Part shown: positions 27,297-37,095 of the stretch, one piece after another
Layout: each line of letters starts with the position of its first letter
How positions within the stretch are numbered: the stretch's first letter is position 1
Assembly (NCBI GenBank): GCA_965644295.1
Contig: CBFFRP010000433.1
Location: 62,001 to 126,000 of the forward strand
Reading direction: 5' to 3'
Origin: Paraphysomonas bandaiensis
Lineage: Eukaryota > Chrysophyceae
DNA: 64,000 bases
The notes under the pieces: generated by a model
Databases searched by the model: none
Told to the model about the DNA's origin: nothing
The model's input: the letters and a program-made list of their open reading frames with translations, nothing else
Translations under genes and position numbers: made by a program

Positions 27297-29932
27297 ATGG
27301 AACATATCAATTCATCTAATACACCACCATCTATACAACATCTTCCTACATATAATGAAGATGATGTCGAATCTGATGTATTAGAATCAGATGACAATGA
27401 TGGAAACTTATCAGATTCTAATGATGAATATGATCGAAAAAATAATGTTTCTATTAATAATGATGATAAAAAACATGAGATTTCTACAGATAATAATAAA
27501 TATGATCATGATAATGATGAATATATGAGTTTTATACGTTCAGTATTTTTTGATGAGAATGATAAAAGTGGTACTGATGGTGATGAAGATGAAGATTATA
27601 ATCCTGATACTGAAATACATGTGAAAGAGGATGATATAGAGAGTGATGATGAGTATTATCATGTTACTCGTAAAGAAGTTCATGATCTGGTTGATGGAAC
27701 AGTACAGACTTTAGCCAAAAATCCTGAAAAGGCTGTTGTAGCATCTTCTACGTCGCCTAGTGAGGGAACATCTTCCCGACCAACAGAAATTGATCCTCAT
27801 CGTAGTCTGATTCACCGCAGTGGGGCTCTTGCTGGAGATGTAGACTACGCCGGGGTGGAATTGATTCAAAAGAAGAATCGCCTAATATCTGCCCTCGTCT
27901 CTAAAATGTTTGCCGGGAGTGGTGAAGAGGATATTGTTGTGGATGACATGCCGATGAATAATATCCGTAAATTGGTTGCCAGGCAAATGAGCATGGCCTT
28001 ACAATTAATGATGCAAATGCTGTTGATGAGCGATGATATGTCTGGGTGTGATAAGAAATGTTCGTCATTCTTGATGGAGCTTAGTAATATGCGTGATGGT
28101 AAGTGTCACAGAATATGTCTAATGAATATTAGTTTTATATGTCATGTTATATGAGTAAATTGTTATTGCGTTATATTTTGCTTAATGTACTGTTTATGAA
28201 TGATGTGTTCTCGACAGCTGGAGTAAGAAAGACTGCTCTTATACGACAGCACATGGAGTCTGTTCGTGCTTATAGTTCCTCGTCATCTACTACTACCACA
28301 CCTGGTGGCCCTTTGGCGTGTATGGACAGGCTTTATGATGGTAGTAGTGATGAAGATGACGGCAAACAGCCTAAGGAAATTTTAACTCGTCGTCGGGCAC
28401 TAGCGAAGCCTTCATCTTCTTCCTCTACTATATTTGATGTCCCTGTGCTGAGTAGAGTGGACGACTTACTAAAAATCATCGATGAGTGCCGAAAGGAAAA
28501 ACGACGCCTTATGAAAGAATGGTGTGATCAGCGGAATGTAATGAGCGGGTCTGCCTCGGAGGAGCAGTGTGAGAGCAGTGGTAACAAGATGGGCATGGCG
28601 TCGCATGATTATCGCTCTCGCCTACTGGAGGTGGTATCAGGTCTTCTCGAACAGCGAGTGGCACCAGAGTTTTGTGTGCGTCTATGGCGTTGCCTGGAAC
28701 CCACTGGAGACTACCCACTTTCAAGGGAGTTTGCCAGTACAGTAGACCCTACTTCACTGCACCAAAGATCTGTGTACACTCCTGCCGAGGACGATCTTCT
28801 CCTACGAGGACTGGTGATGACTTCTGCAGAAGGATACGGCGGCAATAGTAGTGGAAGTGCGGGGGGTGGAGATGCGACATGGGATGAAATACATCGACGC
28901 TATCTTCCATCAAAGGAAAAACAATCTCTTCAGTATAGGGAGCTCCAGCTAACATCTGGAGAACGGGAATCGAAATTTCAAAAGTATAGAATGTTAGAGG
29001 CTGAGAGCAAAATGCATAATCGTAAATGGACTCCCGAAGAAGAATTATCCCTACTCAAAGGGTTTCAGGTTTTTGGTAGCAAATGGCACATGGTGAAGCT
29101 GTATTTCCTTCCACATAAAACGCGCAATGAGATCAAACTGAGGTGTGTATGGAAGTGTTGCATCGATCTCATGTCATCGCCTGATCTGTTTTGTAGATGG
29201 GTATACCTTCTGAAGATGCGGGAAAAGTCATCTGAGGCGGCAATGATACCTCCAGTGCGTCACGACGGCTCTTTATCGAAGCATATAAAACATTTTCTTA
29301 CCGCTCTGCAGTCTGACACAGTACAGCAGCAGCAAAAGGCACATCAGCAGCAGTCGGCTGCTAATGTTTCAGCACCTACTCCGGTTGGCGCTGCTGCTAG
29401 AGGTGCTTCTGGGGCTGGAGTAGCAGTTGCTTCCGCAAGTTTGGGACGTTCCTGGAGTAGTCTTGATGTTAAACCTGGGGCCAGTAGAGGGCCTATTCAA
29501 CTATCTGGTAATAAACCTGTTAATGAAGGTGCACAACTATCTACCATTGCGATGGGTATAGAGTCACTTCCTGAGATGGAGCCTAAGGTATGTGTGAGTG
29601 GCGAAGAAGTTGAGGAAGACGTCATGAGTGATAGTGGTGATGGCACTCAAGTAGACGCACAGGCGCACGCCTCTGAATTAGCACCCAGTACAACAACCTC
29701 AATTATGGATCCATTAATCTCCAGTAGGTTGACCCCGAGCAAGCGTCTATGTCCTCAACCTTTAGATGGTAATTTATTAGGAGATGGTAGCTTATTAGGA
29801 GATGGCAAGCGTGTGAAGTTCGCCCCAACAGATGAATTACACACATCTGGCGGAGTAGATCAGCGGATGACCACGGAGAGTAGTTTATACGCAAGTGTAA
29901 TGAAGCAAGTGAATAGCCAAAGAAATTGGTAA
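27297..29932 (+). CDS. SANT/Myb-like nuclear protein, 820 aa
   Basis: Exons 27297-28098, 28218-29142, 29197-29932; all GT-AG. The second intron is 54 nt, a multiple of three and free of stops, so it can be read through; splicing is preferred because it joins KTRNEIKLR to WVYLLK, restoring the third helix of a SANT domain. That domain (about residues 536-590) reads KWTPEEELSLLKGF...GSKWHMVKLYFLPHKTRNE. A degenerate Myb-like block precedes it (YTPAEDDLLLRGL near 454, ATWDEIHRRYLPSK). The N-terminal 150 residues are acidic, and the C-terminus is Ala/Gln/Ser-rich with KRLCPQP and KRVKF as possible nuclear signals. It probably acts in chromatin or transcription (GON4L-like order is possible); the exact family is not recognised. 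Confidence 0.8.
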
Positions 29933-30403
29933 TATTATTGCACAGACCATATACCTGAAATTGATGCGTACTGTTGGTTTTGATATTTATTGTATGATAT
30001 ATTATTTTAAACTTTTAATCGATACTATATGTGATGTCGATCGTACTGACTTAATGTAACAAAGACGGTAACATCCAACCTGTTTAGTGTAGATGTTAGT
30101 TAAGATACAAAAAAATTGAAGTACTGTATCTTAGTTCTTCAAGGGAACTACACGACTTATATGTCTGTATTTGACTGTTACATCGAATAGTATAATTACG
30201 GAACACTAATTTCATGTGAATCTTTACACTAATTTTCATAAAATAAAACACATACAGAAAGTGCGGTAGATAGTCGGAATGCTGTAGCTTCATTCTAGAC
30301 AAGGCGCATATGATATTCATTCAATTGAGGTCTTCTTATTGGTAAGCAATTAAATGCTGCATTTCTAAGTTCTTGAAGAAATGTGCTTACAGGTAGTACA
30401 ATA

Positions 30404-30502
30404 CAGGACCTGGTAACCATTAATGGTAATGGCATTAATGGCCATTATATTTTCCGGGAACTGGACTACCATTAATGGGCCATTAATTGTTACCAGGCCC
30501 TG
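30404..30502. mobile_element. 99-bp MITE of the hAT type
   Basis: Terminal inverted repeats CAGGACCTGGTAACCATTAA (left) and, reverse-complemented, CAGGGCCTGGTAACAATTAA (right) agree at 21 of 23 positions over the full repeat. The flanks GTACAATA (30396-30403) and GTATAATA (30503-30510) are an 8-bp target duplication with one difference, typical of hAT. There is no coding capacity. A shorter relative lies at 42629. Confidence 0.82.
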
Positions 30503-30524
30503 GTATAATATAGATTCCCTGAAG

Positions 30525-30624
30525 CAGGGCTAGGAAACAATATATTGAATTGCAATATATTGTAAAATATATTGTTTGGTCGACCGGCCAAAAATTGTTT
30601 CTGTTAAAGTAGCTCACAATATTA
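30525..30624. repeat. CAGGGCT-type repeat, copy 1
   Basis: Begins CAGGGCTAGGAAACAATATA and shares with 31000-31107 the blocks CAATATATTGAAT, AAAATATATTG and TTAAAGTA(G/A)CTCAC. The left end looks like a hAT terminus, but no matching right terminus was found, so its type is uncertain. Confidence 0.6.
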
Positions 30625-30803
30625 TGATAGTCATATAAGAAAAGATTCTCAACTGTAGGGTGCAAAATGGATATAAATACCCGGTAAAATAATAAAAAAG
30701 CCTATTTATGCTATTATTTTCTATTTTTTATGTATCGCCAGCTGAAACAGTACTCTACACATGTATGTCTAGTCTCCCTGAAGTAGCTTCCCTCAACAAA
30801 GGC

Positions 30804-30935
30804 GGACTCGCACCTTTTTTCGTGGTGCTATGGGGGATAAGTACAGGAAATATTTCTCTGGAAAACTAACGTGAGTCGCAAATATAGTCATCAGGTATAT
30901 AGCCAAATATAAACAGGTGCAAGGGACACTTGTAT
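30804..30935. repeat. Dispersed repeat shared with 43222-43320, copy 1
   Basis: Shared blocks in the same order: GGACTCGCACC, TTTCGTGGTG, GGGGATAAGTAC and CAAGGGACACT. The spacing differs by insertions. The GCACC...GGTG part can pair as a short stem. Type unknown. Confidence 0.65.
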
Positions 30936-30999
30936 AATACTAAGCTAGCAATCCATTGTAATATATCAATCACGCGAATGAATATGAACCGAGGAATGG

Positions 31000-31107
31000 C
31001 AGGGCTCGGTAAAAACAATATATTGAATAGCAATATATATTAAAATATATTGATTGGTGGTTCATCTTAAAGTATTGTATTGATTCTTAAAGTAACTCAC
31101 GATATAT
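31000..31107. repeat. CAGGGCT-type repeat, copy 2
   Basis: Starts CAGGGCTCGGTAAAAACAAT and parallels the copy at 30525. A possible degenerate right end (TTGTTCCCTAGTC, near 31112-31124) would be the inverted partner of the left end, but this is weak. Confidence 0.55.
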
Positions 31108-31994
31108 TCTTGTTCCCTAGTCGTGGTACCTGGTACATGCTGATTAGTATACAAGAACTAATATGAATTCGTGGGGTGTTATCCGTTATCCGAAACGGGA
31201 TCAAGGTAATGACCTCGCACTTAATCCCTTAATCCTGGAAATCAAACGGACCAAAATACAATAATAAGTAGTATTATTGGGTCAGACGAGGTCAGAGGTC
31301 AGAGAGCAACGCGTAGATTTGGATGACATGGCCTGTCCAATGGATGCAACGAGACTGTTTCATGTGAGGACTGACGAACATATAGAGGACATATTGACTA
31401 TTGACAAAACACTGAAGTGTAACATCATACGTGATGCGCAGGAAAGGATGCTATGGATTATGGATATTGGACTACGACAATATACAATGTACTTATGTTG
31501 CAAGTCATATAGAATTGGACAATACCATTTAGAGGGCATACGATTTAAGATATTCACCGATATCTCTGGATGAGGCATTTCTGCTATTATCAAAAGCACA
31601 TAGATATAATCACCACTATTTTTGATATTAATCGAGGATAAGTAAAGCACATACCATTTTAATACCATATATTTTATATATTTACTTTATGAAACAAGTG
31701 ATGAACATTATGTGTATACTGTAATACTGTTGGTACTACGTTCAGTTTATCAAAATTAAATATGAATCCTGCAGAGACAAAACAGTAATCAACGAGCAAT
31801 TCCAACCGCAGTTGCTGAATGCGGTGATATATGTCACACCAACGGCAATACTGCTGAAGCATACAATACAAGAGGAATTTCTGTCCTTCCCGATGATTTA
31901 GAGAAATATGTGTCATGCATGCGCAGACCATTCTGGCATCTAACTTTTGACCACAAACATAAAGAGAGCAACTATACACACAGACAATTAGACC

Positions 31995-33378
31995 TCACTC
32001 TGGTAGCATCTCTTCCGCTGCGACGGAAGTAAATGTCCTTGAGACTGAAAAGTCAGACGGGTGCTTGTGCTTATTAGGTAGCACCGAAAATTGCGCAGAA
32101 GTAAAGCTGTATTCCCGAAGAGTTTCCTGAACTACGGTGGGGATATCATGGAAGTTGACCTTTTCGTTGCAATCCCTCGAGTCGTAAATATGAGACTTCT
32201 GAGCATGTGCGAATAGTATATTATCTCTTGCCAATGCAATATCTATACCTAAGGGGGAGTCAGCCTCTCGTCGCATCACACTCTCCCAAGACGCCCCTAT
32301 GATGTCAAAGAATGGATGTTCTTTTAACGCTTTGTAATTTTGTTCCCCGGCCCCCAGGCGTTGGGGAATGCGTACATCAAGCAAGCCGTGTATGACGGAG
32401 ACAAACTCGTCAGAGACATGTAAACCAAATGGAGTTGATGTAGGTACTCGTATTTTTAAGGAGTCAGGAAGATCATCCACACTGGCTGAACAGCGGGTTA
32501 TGGATGCAGCCAGGGCATTATCAGATAGTGTACTGGAACTGTCAGAAGACTTGGTGTTATATGTAGCGAACTGGTCGTCGTATTTCTCATCTGTCCATAG
32601 GTCTGAATAAACCGCATCAACGAAACGTACGAACTCTTTCGGGCAGTGCTTGTGAAAAGCACGGTCAAGGAAAAGCAGCTCATACATTACAATGCCCAAA
32701 CTCCAGAAATCGCTCTCCACGCTGTGCTTGTGGGAATGGGTCAATACTTCGGGTGCCAGATAACGCAGGGTGCCACTTGACAAAGAGCAGACCATTCCAC
32801 CAGCACCACGCTCACTGGAGGAACAGCAATGAGACACACCAAAATCAGTTAGTCGTGGATATCCTTGTTTGTCTAAGACAATGTTCTCGGGTTTCACATC
32901 TACACGCAAGACACGTTTTTAGAAAAATGATGAGCAATAGAATCGTCAACAAACCTCTATGAATTACACCACGGCGATGAATATGGTGCAACGCCGATGC
33001 CATGCAGGAGGCGATAAATGCTACTTTTTGCTCAGTGAAATGTACACGAGAGGCTACATGATATCGTAAGTCACCACCTTCTAAGAGGTCCATCACTAAG
33101 TAACAATGCGTATAATCATGAAATGCAAAATGTAAATTAGAAATAAATGGATGATATGTTGATCGTTTTAATGCCATTAATTCTCCACGTAAAATATTTG
33201 CCCCTCCTGTTCTTGCTAAACATTTACTTATATTGATAATCTTTGATGCAAACTCTGAATTGTCTGGTATATATATGGTTTTTTTAATAGTAGCAAATCC
33301 ACCTTGTCCAATAACTGCTCCCATAACAAAATTAGCATTACGAGCAGCTTTAAAATGTTTTGATGCACCACACCCCAT
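31995..33378 (-). CDS. Acylated AGC/YANK-like Ser/Thr protein kinase, 442 aa
   Basis: Exons 33378-32955 and 32899-31995; the join restores HRDVKPEN. The N-terminus MGCGASKHF has Gly2 for myristoylation and Cys3 for palmitoylation, so membrane attachment is expected. Kinase elements: glycine loop GQGGFATI (24-31), lysine K46, LVMDLLEGGDLRYH (hinge and alpha-D, very like the STK32/YANK family), catalytic D142 in HRD, N147, DFG at 160-162, and LAPEVL. The activation loop has an insertion (SSSERGAGGMVCSLSSGT). The C-terminal ~170 residues lack a clear AGC hydrophobic motif. It probably relays a membrane-proximal signal; the substrate is unknown. All catalytic residues are present, so it should be active. 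Confidence 0.9.
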
Positions 33379-34067
33379 TGTCTAATCAGTAGATATGGTC
33401 TAGTAATATGAAACGATGTCTATTTATATATGAATCATAAAAGATATTATCATCCCATCCAATGAATATAGTCACGTAATACAACACAGTGACTTGATCT
33501 AATGGAATAACTTTATAATGTCTATATATGTGTATAGTAACCCAAATGGATGTGTATATATATGAGTGTAGAGTATGAAGATTATCGAATTCAACCAAAT
33601 TTCTATCCGACTTCATCCAAAAACATACACTCCATTGAGGTATTTGATTTGGTTATGCTGACGTTTTCCCTTCCAACCCTTCTCATAATATATCTATGAA
33701 TAAACTGCTGATGATGATGTTGTGAAATAGATTTTCTAAAATAGATGTGTGGTGGTGTGTAAATCTCTGCTGATGATGGTGTCGTGTGACATGACCTACT
33801 GACTTTTTGGTGTCTGGATTTCAAATATCCCTAAGATTTATATAAAAACAATGTCTGAAAATCAAAATCTCTGCTTTTCCTGAATTTTTTCTAATGTGTG
33901 TGCTCTGTACGTGACGGTGTATGTATTTATGTGAGGAAATTTCTTTTTTTTTGTCTTGTCCCATAAGGATATATGATGTACAGGATATGAACTCACCTCA
34001 TTATTTTGCAGTGTATTAACACTCTATCAGTCTCATAATATGATATGTTCTTCCTCTCATCATCTCT
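33379..34067. other. Intergenic, no feature seen
   Basis: AT-rich spacer of 689 bp between the kinase start (minus) and the ankyrin pseudogene (plus). The short open frames found have no recognisable content, and the TACTGCTGTA motif is absent. Confidence 0.45.
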
Positions 34068-34652
34068 ATGATCCCACCTACAGCTGTCCTTCCTGTGAGA
34101 AAAACTTGTAAGAGATTTCACGATATTGCTGCTGCGATGAATTTACAGTCACTTGTACATCAATGTTGTACTGATATTTTTGGGAATTGTAAGAGATGTG
34201 GACCAGACGCTGATAAGAGGAGAATACAGGCACGTGCAAGTCACTATTGTATGACAAACTCAATGGTCTCAAGGGCTCTGTCTATGGGCATGCCACATGT
34301 CGAGCAAATGAATGCATGTGCACTCCACGGCAGACTACAGCGAATGATACACGTACACAACACATACAGGACCCCACATACATATAGGGTGAAAGATGTG
34401 CGCATGAATCTACAGAAAATGCTGCTAGAAGCAAGTGGACGCTTGGAGGTACTTCAGTGGCTTCGTTCACAGAACCCTCCATGTCCCTGGGGTAAGCGGA
34501 CTTGTTTTGCTGCTGCTGAGGGTGGACACTTGGAGGTACTTCAGTGACTTTTTTCAAAGGACCGTCAATTTCCCTGTGATGAATGGACTTGCACTGATGC
34601 TGCTATGGGTGGACACTTGGATATATGTAAACGGCTTCGAATAGAGAAATGA
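34068..34652 (+). pseudogene. Ankyrin-repeat protein, disrupted by a premature stop
   Basis: From the ATG at 34068 the frame has an F-box-like beginning (VRKTCKRFHDIAAAMNL), then ankyrin repeats of the algal/oomycete type: GRLEVLQWLRSQNPPCPWGK and AAEGGHLEVLQ. A TGA at 34545-34547 stands where the repeat requires Trp (TGG). Beyond it the same frame continues as CDEWTCTDAAMGGHLDICKRLR to a stop at 34650-34652. A single base change thus cuts the protein to 159 residues. Such repeats come in large families in stramenopiles, often with many decayed members. A programmed readthrough is possible but unlikely. Confidence 0.75.
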
Positions 34653-34911
34653 TGTCAAGATCTGAAATTGTAATATATTTTGATTTAACATTTTAGCAGG
34701 TTAAATGTAATTTACTGAACTCTGAACTAAAATCAATATTTAATTCATTTAAATTTTGATAAACACACCTTATCACTCCTTGTCATTCACCTAATCTATA
34801 TCATCTCTACTACCAACCATATTATCAAGAATTAGGTAGACAAGACCAGATACAGGCATAGTATTATATGAACGAATGATATAATAGTATATATATGAGT
34901 GAAAGTGTATA

Positions 34912-35014
34912 TGTAACCACTACTGTATTCTTACAGTAACGGTTGTAATTCAAATACTTTAAAATACAGCTTTTAATTACTTACAAATGTGCACAACTTA
35001 ACACTCCCTCTCAA
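34912..35014 (-). repeat. Possible Copia LTR relic with polypurine tract
   Basis: On the minus strand, TTGAGAGGGAG (35014-35004) is followed by TGTTAAGTTGTGCAC (from 35003), the arrangement of a Copia polypurine tract and LTR start. The LTR end is unclear; a TG on the plus strand at 34912 would give only ~92 bp. No pol sequence was recognised next to it. Low-confidence relic. Confidence 0.3.
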
Positions 35015-35913
35015 TGCACAGATGTGCATATATGCCTAATTCCGAGAGCGTGCCCTACTAAAGTGCTAGTGTTGATTAAGCTAATAACGTATAGATGGTT
35101 AATAAATTCTCAGCGTATTCTTTGTGTGTCGCCACCAAGCGAGCTCTTGGGATAGCCTATATGGGATTACGAGAAACCCCGCGCATTCTAGGGGGAAATG
35201 GGGGCCGGCCAATGTCACGCTAGGCCTATACTGAGTCATGCATGGTCACGAGAAGCTCTGCGTAATCTTTGTTAGGTAATGGGAAGGTACACATGGTCCT
35301 ACAGAATCTGCGCGAAGTACATATATAAAAGTCATGCAAAGTTGTGAGAAATCTCGCGTAATCTTAGGAAAGGTGGAGGGGCGGTAGGCTACGTTGGTAC
35401 ACGGGTAGGCGGGTGGTAGAATTGGTGCTACATCTCAGTGTTATAGTTTGTGTTATAGGTGGTATACCAGCGAGCCTACACTATGGTCACGCTTTCGGAA
35501 TGGAATGGTTCATTGCAGTCGAGGCATGTGTCATGGTAACAATGACAGTAGATAATGTTGACATACTCCATTTCAATGATAGTGTGTATGTCTCTGATTG
35601 TATTAGTGTCTGTCATCATGAGTTAGTTGTGTTCTAATGTTGCTATTGATGTCATGTATATCTACAGGCAAACATGCATCTAGACATGATACGCACACAG
35701 AGATATATATCGTAGTTAAGTTTCTTCTTTAAAAAGCAAACCCTAAAAAACCTGTTTTTACACTCAAAGTAATCCAATTTTCTTCATTTATTTACACTTT
35801 TCATAAAGTAAAACACTTAAAAACTATACATTTTGCATTATTTAAACAACTTTGAAACAAAAAACGATACTTTTATACATTTTTTTGTCCTATTGTACAA
35901 TCGTGTCTGTATA

Positions 35914-36155
35914 TTATGCAGTAACTCTACCTGTATTGATCGTATTGTCATCCTTTGTATATTTTTGTTCTAAGATGCCTCTAATATTGAGACAACAATT
36001 ATCTGTATTCCAGCCGTAGTTGTTATTCACTAATATAGACGATTTTTGATTCAATTTATTCCCGAATGTATTCAATGTATTGAGGCAGTTGGGATCCGTA
36101 GGGTATCCCCAGAGGCCGGTAGGTACAGCCAGGCAGTAGATGGTCCGACAGCAGT
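35914..36155 (-). CDS. Terminal exon of an unidentified cysteine-containing protein (partial)
   Basis: On the minus strand an acceptor TATATTCTAG precedes an 80-codon open stretch ending in TAA at 35916-35914. It reads CCRTIYCLAVPTGLWGYPTD, then CLNTLNTFGNKLNQ, then YGWNTDNCCLNIRGI and a polar tail. The exon starts in phase 1, so an upstream exon must exist, but I could not find it. A degenerate copy of the middle part lies at 62818-62990 on the plus strand, with matching YG.NT.NC.LNIRGI. That recurrence supports this as real coding sequence rather than chance. The family is not recognised; a cysteine-stabilised extracellular repeat is possible. It lies 90 bp from, and divergent to, the secreted-protein gene at 36246. 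Confidence 0.5.
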
Positions 36156-36245
36156 CTAGAATATATTAGTATTAATGTCATATATGAATAAATATGTATT
36201 AAGAATCTATGTGCTGTTGTTTCTAAGTGTTACTTGTATTGCAGT

Positions 36246-37095
36246 ATGATCTGCCGATTAATGATTATTGCTTCAATTGCATTTTTATTCTTAGCTGAAG
36301 CAGTTACAGCTAATAATGCTGCTGGTGAAGTCCACCATATATATAATGAATCACTTCATCATAATGGAATGTTACGCGGATCTATTTCATCTGCAAATTC
36401 CAATGAAGAAAAATCAACTGTCACAAATACATTGAATCTGTTTAGTACGATAAGACATAGCCGTGTATTTATCGCCAGCAAAAGCCAGTCTACAACAGAA
36501 ACTCAGGTATGACTTCTTATATGAATATGTTCGCAGTTTACTGATAACCTTTAGATTGTGGAACTTACTCTGTTTTTTTTTGTTGTTGTTTTATCGTTTG
36601 GCATTGTTGTCGGTAAGTGCTGCTCTGTCGATTGTATAAATCCATCACGATAATGTAGGTTGTGTGCTATGTGCGATTCCACACTTCCCTCCTCTAAAAA
36701 AATTAGTAGCTTCGTTATTTGTTGATAGTGCCGCCGAGGTAGGCCAGAGTGCGCGCATTTAGTTCATGTTTCTGAGTTCTGTCTCCAGCAGGATATTTCC
36801 GGCCATTCTAGTCATGACCTCCTTCCTCGAAGTACGAAACAGAGTCAGATCCCGACACATCATAGTCATGATACTCCTACTAGATCAGGTAAGATAATCA
36901 TAACGCTTATCCAGTAATAATATTGGGGTAGTCCCAGAAATTGCGCTTCGGCCTCGCCCGTTGCAGCCGCCCACCCAGAGTCCAGTAGCTCCACAATCTT
37001 CTACGCTACTGGCGGTACCCGCAGAGAAGCTTAGGATGCAGCTCCCTAAGCCTGGCTCACAGCCCATTCAAAAGTACCCGACATCAGGTGTGTGA
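36246..37095 (+). CDS. Small secreted Ser/Thr/Pro/His-rich protein, 173 aa
   Basis: Proposed exons 36246-36506, 36792-36888, 36932-37095, all GT-AG, phases closing to 173 residues. The N-terminus MICRLMIIASIAFLFLAEAV is a clear signal peptide, with probable cleavage after AVTA. The mature part is polar (HHIYNESLHHNG, SSANSNEEKS) and the C-terminus is Pro/Gln-rich (ALRPRPLQPPTQSPVAPQSS). No Cys pairs or known domain are visible. GMLRGSI followed by NEEK faintly recalls oomycete RXLR-EER leaders but lacks the RXLR consensus, so I do not call it an effector. Exon 1 is well supported; exons 2 and 3 depend on splice-site choice. Confidence 0.55.

Larger units (their letters stand above)
29933..31994. 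other. Repeat-bearing intergenic region
   Basis: About 2 kb between the SANT gene and the kinase gene. It contains a 99-bp MITE (30404-30502), two copies of a CAGGGCT-starting repeat (30525, 31000) and one copy of a repeat also at 43222. A 98-codon frame at 31277-31573 shows no recognisable domain and is not called as a gene. Confidence 0.5.

Noticed and set aside
31277-31573. 98-codon frame as a gene; its RVDLDDMACPMDATR recalls GVDLNTLPMDARR near 63135
   Set aside because: The similarity is short, no domain is recognised and no splice context was found; chance or an old repeat is as likely.
35413-35637. 74-codon frame with hydrophobic start
   Set aside because: No recognisable content, and codon pattern resembles the noncoding flanks.
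36246-36506. RXLR-type effector
   Set aside because: GMLRGS lacks the first Arg of RXLR and the EER part is only NEEK; the lineage is also uncertain.
36885-37067. Minus-strand frame MGCEPGLGSCIL... as an upstream exon of the cysteine-rich exon at 35914
   Set aside because: No splice sites in the required phase, and it lies opposite the proposed third exon of the secreted protein.
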